Part shown: piece after piece, positions 54,209 to 61,812 of the stretch
How the letters are laid out: each line of letters begins with the position of its first letter
How positions within the stretch are numbered: position 1 is the stretch's first letter
Assembly (NCBI RefSeq): GCF_003544855.1
Contig: NZ_CP032101.1
Span: 1,860,001 to 1,924,000, forward strand
DNA length: 64,000 bases
Reading direction: 5' to 3'
Source: Malaciobacter marinus
GTDB taxonomy: Bacteria; Campylobacterota; Campylobacteria; Campylobacterales; Arcobacteraceae
Notes under the pieces: model-generated
The model's input: only the letters and a program-made list of their open reading frames with translations
What the model was told of the DNA's origin: nothing
Databases searched by the model: none
Program-made: the position numbers and the translations under genes

Positions 54209-55066
54209 ATGAATATAACAAATACATGTGTTGAATGCATTATAAATCAAATACAAAAAGCTACAAAATTGTTAGATTTTGATGATAAATCAAGCAAAGA
54301 ACTTATGGATGAAGTAAATAAAAAAGCAAAAAAATTCGATTTTTCAAGAACTCCACCTTTTGTTGCAAAAGAAGTATATGAACTACTTTCAATAAAAAGT
54401 AATTTAAAAGACCCTTTATATTTGTTAAAACAAAATTCAATAAAAAATGCAATATCTTATCTTCCGATTATAAAAAAGCAAATACAAAATAGTGAGGATA
54501 AACTTTTTACAGCAATAAAAGCAGCAGTTGCAGGAAATGTAATAGATTTTGCTGTAACAAAAGAGTTTAGCTTAGAAGATGAGATAAAAACAGTTTTTCA
54601 TACACCTTTTTCAATTAATCACTACAAAATATTTAAAGAAGAGTTAGAAAAACACAATGAACTTCTTATTTTGTCTGATAATGCAGGTGAGAATGTATTT
54701 GATAAAGAGTTAATAAAAGTATTAAACTTACTATATCCAAATTTACAAATTACATATGCAACAAGAGGTAAACCTATTATAAATGATATTACTACAAAAG
54801 AAGCTATTCAAATAGGTATTCATAAGCATTGTAAAGTAATAAGCACAGGTGTTGACACTCCAGGGATGGAAAAGTCACAAGCATCAAAAGAGTTTTTACA
54901 AATATTTGAAAATGCACCATTAATTTTAGCAAAAGGAATGGGTAATTTTGAGTGTTTAGAAAGTTATAATGATAATAGAATATTCTTTTTATTTAAAGTT
55001 AAATGTGAAGTTGTAGCAAACAAAGTTTCAAAAAATTTAGCAGATTTAATACTAAAAAGGGGCTAA
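54209..55066 (+). CDS. DUF89 / ARMT1-like metal-dependent phosphatase
   Basis: A 285-aa protein of the DUF89 family, proposed damage-control phosphatases. 'LLILSDNAGENVFDKELIKV' near 150-169 contains the metal-binding Asp/Asn, and 'CVECIINQIQKA' near 8-19 is a cysteine-bearing N-terminal element typical of prokaryotic members. The substrate is unknown. It is monocistronic and convergent with an aminotransferase gene. Confidence 0.82.
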   Translation: MNITNTCVECIINQIQKATKLLDFDDKSSKELMDEVNKKAKKFDFSRTPPFVAKEVYELLSIKSNLKDPLYLLKQNSIKNAISYLPIIKKQIQNSEDKLFTAIKAAVAGNVIDFAVTKEFSLEDEIKTVFHTPFSINHYKIFKEELEKHNELLILSDNAGENVFDKELIKVLNLLYPNLQITYATRGKPIINDITTKEAIQIGIHKHCKVISTGVDTPGMEKSQASKEFLQIFENAPLILAKGMGNFECLESYNDNRIFFLFKVKCEVVANKVSKNLADLILKRG

Positions 55067-55111
55067 GACTTACTTTGTAAGCTCAGCTAAGATTTTTATT
55101 CCCTTTTTAGT
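55051..55111. terminator. Long inverted repeat across the DUF89 / aminotransferase stops
   Basis: ACTAAAAAGGG (55051-55061) is perfectly complementary to CCCTTTTTAGT (55101-55111). The 39-base loop contains both stop codons and a smaller hairpin CTTAC-TTT-GTAAG. Confidence 0.45.
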
Positions 55112-56164
55112 CTCTTTGAAGTTGCAATTTGTAAAATTAAATCTTGCTTCATTACTTTTTTGTTCATCAAAATAAAAAACTTGTGCTGGAACAAATGCAA
55201 CTTTTTTTTCCAAGGCTTTTGTTGCTAAGTCCATACTATCATTTATATTATTGAATTTTCCATAAATAAACATTCCACCTTTTGGTCTTTTAAACTCAAA
55301 GTTTGGAAGATATTTCTCCATGCAATCAGCCATATAATTCATTCTTTTTTTATAATTCTTTGCATTTTTTTCAATATGTTTAAAAATATTATTATCTTCT
55401 AAATATTTATCTAAAATCATTTGATTAAAAGTTGATGTATGCAAATCTAAAGACTCTTTTACCACAATTATCTTTTCAATTAATTCTTTATTTGCTCTAA
55501 TCCACCCAACTCTAAGTCCTGGCGCAACAATTTTTGAAAAAGTACCTAAATGATAAGACTTATCTTTGTAAAATGTACAGATTGGCTTTTTTATTTTACC
55601 CTCAAAGTTAAGCAAGCTATATGCTGCATCTTCTATCAAATAGGCATCTTTTTCTTTTAATATATTTGCTACTTCTTTTCTTTGCTTTTTAGTATATGTA
55701 TAAGTTGATGGATTTTGATAATCACTTATACTATATAAAACCTCATCTTTTTTTAATATATTATTTAATTGTTCAAATGTTTTAAAATCTTTTATATTTT
55801 TTTTCAATATTCTAAATGCAGATAATGCTCCAATATAAGAAGGGCTCTCCACAATTAAATTATTTACACTTAAACTTTTTAATATAATATCAAAAGCTTG
55901 TTGGCTTCCAGTTGTTATTAAAATCTCATCTTTTGTCGTCTTTAGATTATAAACCTTAGTATAAAAGTTGGCTATCTTTTCTCTTAGGCTATCAATTCCT
56001 TGAGACTTACTATACTGCAAAGAACTTTTGTCTTTAAGAACTTTTTTAGAGGCTTTACTAATTTGTTTTAAAGGGAACAAATCCTCATTTGGTAATCCCC
56101 CTGCAAATGAGATTGTATCTTTATCTATTGCATCTAAAATTTTTCTAATATAAGACCTTTTCAT
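55070..56164 (-). CDS. PLP-dependent aminotransferase (class I/II)
   Basis: A 364-aa fold-type I aminotransferase. 'SFAGGLPNEDLFP' near 18-30, 'TTGSQQAFDIILKSL' near 83-97 and the PLP-lysine region 'SYHLGTFSKIVAPGLRVGWI' near 203-222 are seen. It resembles the 2-aminoadipate/aromatic aminotransferases related to MocR, without a DNA-binding domain. The substrate cannot be fixed from sequence. Start ATG with GAGGG upstream; monocistronic. Confidence 0.85.
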   Translation of the reverse strand: MKRSYIRKILDAIDKDTISFAGGLPNEDLFPLKQISKASKKVLKDKSSLQYSKSQGIDSLREKIANFYTKVYNLKTTKDEILITTGSQQAFDIILKSLSVNNLIVESPSYIGALSAFRILKKNIKDFKTFEQLNNILKKDEVLYSISDYQNPSTYTYTKKQRKEVANILKEKDAYLIEDAAYSLLNFEGKIKKPICTFYKDKSYHLGTFSKIVAPGLRVGWIRANKELIEKIIVVKESLDLHTSTFNQMILDKYLEDNNIFKHIEKNAKNYKKRMNYMADCMEKYLPNFEFKRPKGGMFIYGKFNNINDSMDLATKALEKKVAFVPAQVFYFDEQKSNEARFNFTNCNFKETKKGIKILAELTK

Positions 56165-56262
56165 TTTTTTCCCTCAATTTTTATTACGATGAAATTATAT
56201 ATAATTTTTGATTCCATTTCTTTATCTTAAATTGCAATTTTTTTGTTCTATATTGCTTTTTT

Positions 56263-56271
56263 TGATATAAT
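56263..56271 (+). promoter_or_regulatory. Extended -10 promoter of the AraC gene, six bases before the ATG
   Basis: TGATATAAT (TGn-TATAAT) is followed by six bases (AGCTTT) and the ATG at 56278. No ribosome binding site is present, so a leaderless mRNA is likely, as for the MarR gene. Confidence 0.6.
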
Positions 56272-56277
56272 AGCTTT

Positions 56278-57129
56278 ATGAAAAAAGATACGAAAATACA
56301 AAGAGCAAATATAGTAAACAAAACGCTATTTTATATTTATAAAAATATTGATTCAAATATAACACTAGATGATTTAGCAAAACTAAATAGTGTTTCAAAA
56401 TACCATTTTCATAGAATCTTCAAAGAAGAAACAAATCAAAATCTATTTGATTTTATAACATCAACAAGATTACAAAAAGCGGCAAATTTACTTATTACAA
56501 ATACCCATTCAACTATTAGTGAAATTGCAAATACATGTGGATACTCTTCACACTCTTCATTTATAAAAGCCTTTAAACATAAATTTTCATATACTCCTAC
56601 TTCATGGAGAAAATCAGGGCATATTGAATACTCAAAATTTTTAATCAAAGAGAATAAAACTTTTAAAGATATTAATATGCAAATTGAATTAGTTCCAAAA
56701 AGATATTGTGTATACATAAGACATAAAGGTTATGATAAATCAATTAGTAAAATATGGCAAAAGTTAAAAGCACTAGCATATGAATATAAACTTACAAACT
56801 ATGCACAACTTGCACTGTTACATGATAATCCTACAATAACACCTTTAAATGAGTGCAGTTATGTTGCAGCAATTGAAGTTCCAAAAGAGTTAAGCTTTGA
56901 AATTTCAACTATGCAAATACCCCAAACCTTATGTGCATCTTTTCATTTAAAAGGAGTATATGGAGATGTATTAGTCTTTTTGAGATATGTTTATCACTTT
57001 TGGCTTCCAAAGTCTGGATATGAGGCTACAACTTTGCCATCATTTGTGCATTATCATAAAAATCATTTTCTAAATGAAAATGAAAATTTTGATTTAACTT
57101 TTTATCTTCCCATAAAAGTAGTATATTAA
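56278..57129 (+). CDS. AraC-family regulator with GyrI-like effector domain
   Basis: A 283-aa regulator. The AraC DNA-binding domain is N-terminal (two helix-turn-helices, 'ITLDDLAKLNSVSKYHFHRI' near 28-47 and 'TISEIANTCGYSSHSSFIKA' near 79-98). The C-terminal half (about 135-283) is a GyrI/Rob-type ligand-binding domain ('VPKRYCVYIRHKGYDKSISK'). It may respond to small amphipathic compounds. The last codons overlap the convergent HD-GYP gene by four bases and contain a hairpin that could terminate it. Confidence 0.88.
   Translation: MKKDTKIQRANIVNKTLFYIYKNIDSNITLDDLAKLNSVSKYHFHRIFKEETNQNLFDFITSTRLQKAANLLITNTHSTISEIANTCGYSSHSSFIKAFKHKFSYTPTSWRKSGHIEYSKFLIKENKTFKDINMQIELVPKRYCVYIRHKGYDKSISKIWQKLKALAYEYKLTNYAQLALLHDNPTITPLNECSYVAAIEVPKELSFEISTMQIPQTLCASFHLKGVYGDVLVFLRYVYHFWLPKSGYEATTLPSFVHYHKNHFLNENENFDLTFYLPIKVVY
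57056..57083 (-). terminator. Terminator for the HD-GYP gene, embedded in the AraC gene
   Basis: TCATTTTC pairs with GAAAATGA (8 bp, five-base loop) at 57063-57083, about 40 bases beyond the HD-GYP stop on the minus strand, followed there by TTTTTATG. Confidence 0.55.
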
Positions 57130-58934
57130 AACTCATCTTCATAATTTTTTTGAATAATTAAAAATTCATCTAAATTATTAAGAAAAATATCTACTAAATT
57201 TGGATCAAACTGTTTTGCTCTTTCTTCTTTAAAAAGTTTAAGTATCTTTTCTAATGGCCAAGCTTCTTTATAGCATCTTTTACTAGCTAATGCATCAAAA
57301 ACATCACAAATTGCTGTTATTCTTCCATAAATATGTGTTTCATCTTTTTTTAAACCTCTTGGATAACCTTTACCATCCCATCTTTCATGGTGTTCATAAG
57401 CAATTGTTGCAGCTGCTTTAAGTATTTCTCTATTTGAATTTTTTAGCATTTCATAACCTAGTCTAGCATGCTCTTTCATTTTTGTGTACTCTTCATCAGT
57501 TAGTTTTGCAGGCTTTTTTAAAATTCCATCTTCAATAGCTATTTTTCCAATATCATGCACAGGAGAAGCAAGCTTTAAAAGTTCACACTCTTTTCTTGGT
57601 AAGCCACACTTTTTAGCCATCAAAAATGAGTATTCTGCAACTCTTTTTACATGATTTCCAGTTTCATTTGATCTGCCCTCACAAATAGTTCCCATAGTAT
57701 AAAGAACCTCTTTTTGTGTATCAATAATCTCTTTATTTAAATATATAATCTCACTAACATTGTGTTTTATACTTATATACTCAATAATCTCATCATTTAT
57801 ATTTACTATTGGGATAATAGTAGTATCCATATAGTAAGCTTTCTTATCTTTTGTTCTATTTTTAAGTATGCCTCTCCAAATATTTTTTGAATTTAATTGT
57901 TCCCACATATTTTTATAAACTCTTGTAGAAACTTCATCATCTCTTACACATTTAAAAGTACTTCCTAATAACTCATCTTCACTAAAACCTGACACTTCAC
58001 AAAACTTGTCATTTACATAAGTTATCACACCTTTTGTATCTGTTCTTGTAAAAGAAGTACTAACATCAATTGCTTTTTCAAACTCTTTTATTAAATGTAC
58101 CTTTTCACTTAAACCTTTTGAAGTTGTATCAAGCTTATCTTTTAATAAATTTTTATAACTTTCTATTTCTGTAATATCATGCCTAATTCCTAAATACTCC
58201 ACAACTTCATCGTCTTGATTTAAAACAGGAATAATAGTAGCATCTACGATATAAAAGCTTCCATCTTTTGCTTTATTTTTTACAATACCTTTCCATGTCT
58301 TTTTTTCTTGCTTAATTGTTTCCCACATTTGTCTAAAAGTCTCTTTTGGCATATCTTCATGCCTTAAGATATTATGTTGTTTTCCAAGTAGTTCATTTAA
58401 GTTATATTTTGAGATTCTGCAAAACTCCTCGTTTGCATATGTAATTCTTCCTTTTTTATCAGCTTTTGAAAGAATAGTAGAGTTATCAACCGCTAGTTTA
58501 TAATGTTGTAAAATAGAATTAACATATTTTATTTCATATCTATGAGAGAGTCTTTTAATACAAGAATCAAAAACCTCTTTTAACTCTTTTTTCTTTATTG
58601 GGTATTGAATATAGTATCTAATACGAAGTTTTATAGCTTTTATTAAATCTTTTTTCTTGTTAAATTTTGAGATTAATATAAAAATTTGGTCTTCATTAAT
58701 TTTTCTTATTTTTTTTACCATCTTTTTTCCATCTTCATCAGAGAGTAAAAAGTTAGTTAAAACAATGTCAAAGTTACCTTGTAAATATAAAGTATAAGCC
58801 TCTTCTTTTGATTTACAAATAACAATATCATCCATATCATATTCTTGTTTTAAAAACTTCAATGATTGAGAAATACAATCATCATCATTGCAAACAAAAA
58901 GAATTGATAATTTAATATTTTTATTATTTTTCAT
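57126..58934 (-). CDS. HD-GYP phosphodiesterase with degenerate receiver and two PAS domains
   Basis: A 602-aa protein. The N-terminal receiver-like domain (about 8-125) has Asn61 in place of the phospho-acceptor Asp ('DIVLTNFLLSDEDG') and Tyr111 where the conserved Lys precedes Pro ('YIQYPIKK'). Two PAS/PAC units follow (about 145-260 and 280-400), then an intact HD-GYP domain with 'HDIGKIAIEDGIL' and 'HHERWDGKGYPRGL'. It should degrade c-di-GMP, controlled by PAS ligands rather than phosphorylation. ATG 58934 is preferred over GTG 58946; the ribosome binding site is weak. Confidence 0.88.
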   Translation of the reverse strand: MKNNKNIKLSILFVCNDDDCISQSLKFLKQEYDMDDIVICKSKEEAYTLYLQGNFDIVLTNFLLSDEDGKKMVKKIRKINEDQIFILISKFNKKKDLIKAIKLRIRYYIQYPIKKKELKEVFDSCIKRLSHRYEIKYVNSILQHYKLAVDNSTILSKADKKGRITYANEEFCRISKYNLNELLGKQHNILRHEDMPKETFRQMWETIKQEKKTWKGIVKNKAKDGSFYIVDATIIPVLNQDDEVVEYLGIRHDITEIESYKNLLKDKLDTTSKGLSEKVHLIKEFEKAIDVSTSFTRTDTKGVITYVNDKFCEVSGFSEDELLGSTFKCVRDDEVSTRVYKNMWEQLNSKNIWRGILKNRTKDKKAYYMDTTIIPIVNINDEIIEYISIKHNVSEIIYLNKEIIDTQKEVLYTMGTICEGRSNETGNHVKRVAEYSFLMAKKCGLPRKECELLKLASPVHDIGKIAIEDGILKKPAKLTDEEYTKMKEHARLGYEMLKNSNREILKAAATIAYEHHERWDGKGYPRGLKKDETHIYGRITAICDVFDALASKRCYKEAWPLEKILKLFKEERAKQFDPNLVDIFLNNLDEFLIIQKNYEDEF

Positions 58935-59052
58935 AAAATAGACCACTTTATTAATATAATTTAATTATTTCATATGATTAAAAGATAAATAATTATATTT
59001 GATTTTACTTAATTTGATTTTAAAAATCTAATCTATTTTTAAGAATCGTTAT

Positions 59053-59081
59053 CATATGATTACATATTCATATGTACATAT
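59053..59081. promoter_or_regulatory. Probable ArsR-type operator region
   Basis: CATATG..CATATG spaced 11 bases (59053-59074) and the 12-base palindrome ATATGTACATAT (59070-59081) lie just before the ArsR gene. Repeated ATATG/CATAT boxes are typical of SmtB/CzrA-type sites. Confidence 0.45.
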
Positions 59082-59096
59082 AATAAAAGGAATGAA

Positions 59097-59438
59097 ATGT
59101 CAACAGAATGTTGTGATCACTCAAAGGAAGTAGAAAAAGTAAAAAAAGTTTTAATATGTGATGAAACTTTATATGATGTTGCAGAGTTATTTAAAGCTTT
59201 TGCTGATACAACTAGAATAAAAATAATTGCTATTTTAAAAGAAGAAGAGTTATGTGTTGGAGCAATAAGTGAACTTATAAATGTAAGTCAATCTGCTGTT
59301 TCACATCAATTAAGAGTATTGAAAAACTCAAAAATTGTAAAACCAAGAAGAGTTGGAAAGCAAATGTTTTATTCACTAGATGATGAACATATTAAAAAAA
59401 TATACGATATGGGATTAGAGCATATAATAAAAGGATAA
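59097..59438 (+). CDS. ArsR/SmtB-family metal-responsive repressor
   Basis: A 113-aa winged-helix repressor: 'ELFKAFADTTRIKIIAIL' near 28-45, recognition helix 'INVSQSAVSHQLRVLKN' near 60-76. Candidate metal ligands are C5-C6 near the N-terminus, Cys in 'EEELCVGAI' near 52 and D/H in 'DDEHIKKIYDMGLEH' at the C-terminus, so it has elements of both CadC and SmtB sites. AAGGA precedes the ATG. It is two bases from the heavy-metal ATPase gene, which it surely controls. Confidence 0.88.
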   Translation: MSTECCDHSKEVEKVKKVLICDETLYDVAELFKAFADTTRIKIIAILKEEELCVGAISELINVSQSAVSHQLRVLKNSKIVKPRRVGKQMFYSLDDEHIKKIYDMGLEHIIKG

Positions 59439-59440
59439 TT

Positions 59441-61651
59441 ATGCAAAAAGTTAAATTACAAAATCTTGATTGTGCAAACTGCGCAGGAAAAATTGAAAAA
59501 CGATTAAATGAATTAGATGAACTAAATAATGTTAAATTAAACTTTTCAACTTCAACATTAAGTTTTGAACAAACAGTAGAAGAAAATTTACTTGAAAAAA
59601 TTGAAAAAGAGATTCAAAAAATTGAAAGAGAAGTAGTTATTGTAAAAGATAATATTAAACAACAACAAAGAAGTTTTTGGCAACTTCTTGATAAAAAACT
59701 TTTAGGTATAACTATTGTTTCACTTGTTTTAACATATATTTCATATAATTATATACAAAATGAAACACTTCAACTTGCAATATATTTATTAGCATACTTT
59801 TTAGTTGGTTGGGATGTTTTATATAAAGCTGTTAAAAACTTAACAAATGGAAAACTTTTTGATGAGCATTTTTTGATGGGAATAGCAACAATTGGTGCTT
59901 TTGCCTTGGGTGAGTATGTTGAGGGTATTGCTGTTATGATATTTTATCAAGTGGGTGAAATGTTCCAAGCAGTTGCTGTTAATAACTCAAGGGATAGTAT
60001 TAATTCCTTACTTGATATAAAACCTGAATTTGCAAATGTAAAAGATGGTGAAGAGATTGTTCAAAAAGCACCTGAAGAGGTTAAAATTGGTGATACTATT
60101 TTAGTTAAAGTAGGAGAAAAAGTTCCTGTTGATGGAGTATTATTATCAAATAATAACTCTTTTGATACAAGTGCAATAACAGGAGAGTTTAAACCTAAAA
60201 ATATCAAAGAAGAACAAGAAGTTTTAAGTGGATTTATAAATACTTCAAAAGCTTGCTATATAAAAGTAACTTCACTATACAAAGATTCAACTGTTGCTAA
60301 AATCATAGAACTTATAGAAAATGCTTCATCAAAAAAAGCAAAAGCAGAAAAATTTATAACAAAATTTGCAACTATTTATACTCCAATAGTTGTTGTATTA
60401 GCTGCACTTTTAGCAATACTGCCTCCACTATTAATTGAAGATGCACAGTTTGCAGATTGGGTAGAAAGAGCTCTTATTTTCTTGGTTATTTCTTGTCCTT
60501 GTGCCTTAGTTGTATCTATTCCATTATCATTTTTTAGTGCAATTGGTGCAGTATCAAAAAGAGGAGTACTTGTAAAAGGTGCTAATTATATAGAAAAATT
60601 AACTGAGATTCAAAATATAATTTTTGATAAAACAGGTACACTAACACATGGTGTATTTGAAGTTACAAATATTGATAGTAAAAATATTTCAAAAGATGAA
60701 CTTTTAAAATTTGCTGCTTATGCAGAGAGTTTTTCAACTCATCCAATAGCAAAATCAATTGTAAAAGCTTTTGATAAAACAGTAGATTCTAAACTAATAA
60801 CTGAACATGAAGAGTTAAGTGGTCTTGGAGTAAAAGCAACAATTGACAATAAAGAAATTTTAGTAGGAAATAAAAAACTTCTAGATAATTTTAAAGTTGC
60901 TTATGATGAAATAAAAGAAGATTTAAATGTTGTATTTATAGCTATAGATTCTAAATTTGCCGGGTATATTGTAGTAAGTGATATTATAAAAGTAGAAGCA
61001 AAAGAAGTAATTAGTGAGCTAAAAAGTTTAAATATTCATAAAACATATATGTTAACAGGTGATAAAAAAGAGGTTGCTTTAAATGTTGCAAATCAATTGG
61101 GAATTGATGAAGTAAAATATGAACTTTTACCACAAGAAAAGTTAACAAATTTCCAAGCCATAAAAAAACAAACAAATAAAATTACAGCTTTTGTGGGGGA
61201 TGGAATAAACGACGCACCAACACTAGCAAATTCAGATGTAGGATTTGCAATGGGTGGTGTTGGAAGTGATTTAGCAGTTAAATCTGCTGATGTTGTTATT
61301 TTAAATGATAATATTAAATCAATAAGTGATGCTATTAAAATTGCTAAAAAAACAAAAGTTATTGTATATCAAAATATTATTTTTATTATGGCAATTAAAG
61401 TTGCATTTCTTGCTTTAGGTGCTGGTGCTATGATTAGTATGAAAGAAGCAATTTTTGCTGATGTTGGAGTAGCTTTACTTGCTATATTTAACTCTATGAG
61501 AATTTTAAAAACAATAAAAGATAAACCAAAACAATCAACTTGTCAAGATGATAGTTGTGATATGGAAAAAAAACAAAAAATAACAAACTTTAGTGCTACA
61601 CAAAAAGATGCTTGTTGCTCAGACACAAATTGTTGCTCAACAAAAAACTAA
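59441..61651 (+). CDS. P1B heavy-metal ATPase (Zn/Cd/Pb exporter)
   Basis: A 736-aa metal pump. The N-terminal metal-binding domain has CANC at 11-14. The membrane CPC motif is in 'VISCPCALVVSIPLSFF' near 349-365, the phosphorylation site 'DKTGTLTHG' near 396 and the hinge 'VGDGINDAPTLANSD' near 586. CPC with this context favours the ZntA/CadA group. The extreme C-terminus has six cysteines, including two CC pairs ('CCSDTNCCS'), probably another metal site. Cotranscribed with the ArsR gene and followed by a strong terminator. Confidence 0.92.
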   Translation: MQKVKLQNLDCANCAGKIEKRLNELDELNNVKLNFSTSTLSFEQTVEENLLEKIEKEIQKIEREVVIVKDNIKQQQRSFWQLLDKKLLGITIVSLVLTYISYNYIQNETLQLAIYLLAYFLVGWDVLYKAVKNLTNGKLFDEHFLMGIATIGAFALGEYVEGIAVMIFYQVGEMFQAVAVNNSRDSINSLLDIKPEFANVKDGEEIVQKAPEEVKIGDTILVKVGEKVPVDGVLLSNNNSFDTSAITGEFKPKNIKEEQEVLSGFINTSKACYIKVTSLYKDSTVAKIIELIENASSKKAKAEKFITKFATIYTPIVVVLAALLAILPPLLIEDAQFADWVERALIFLVISCPCALVVSIPLSFFSAIGAVSKRGVLVKGANYIEKLTEIQNIIFDKTGTLTHGVFEVTNIDSKNISKDELLKFAAYAESFSTHPIAKSIVKAFDKTVDSKLITEHEELSGLGVKATIDNKEILVGNKKLLDNFKVAYDEIKEDLNVVFIAIDSKFAGYIVVSDIIKVEAKEVISELKSLNIHKTYMLTGDKKEVALNVANQLGIDEVKYELLPQEKLTNFQAIKKQTNKITAFVGDGINDAPTLANSDVGFAMGGVGSDLAVKSADVVILNDNIKSISDAIKIAKKTKVIVYQNIIFIMAIKVAFLALGAGAMISMKEAIFADVGVALLAIFNSMRILKTIKDKPKQSTCQDDSCDMEKKQKITNFSATQKDACCSDTNCCSTKN

Positions 61652-61671
61652 AGGGATACACCCTTTAGTTT
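61645..61671 (+). terminator. Terminator of the arsR-ATPase operon
   Basis: AAACTAAAGGG pairs perfectly with CCCTTTAGTTT (11 bp, loop ATACA), then TTATATTTC. It overlaps the stop codon. Confidence 0.85.
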
Positions 61672-61765
61672 TTATATTTCTTTAACTCTTCTCAATATTT
61701 AAATAATTTTAAAGTGTATTAGAATTTTTTAAGCTTTCCTATGTAATAATCCGCGCCCTAAAATA

Positions 61766-61790
61766 TTATTGATAATTATTATTAATATTA
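61766..61790. promoter_or_regulatory. Probable Fur box upstream of the siderophore receptor
   Basis: TATTGATAATTATTATTAAT approximates the GATAAT-type hexamer repeats of a Fur site, 23-47 bases before the receptor ATG. Iron-repressed expression is expected for this gene type. Confidence 0.5.
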
Positions 61791-61812
61791 TATACATACA
61801 CAAAGGAAATTT

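Noticed and set aside
61741-61760. A tRNA remnant suggested by the local GC-rich stretch CCGCGCCCTA
   Set aside because: It is only ten bases long, with no cloverleaf arms around it; it is more likely part of the receptor gene's upstream region.
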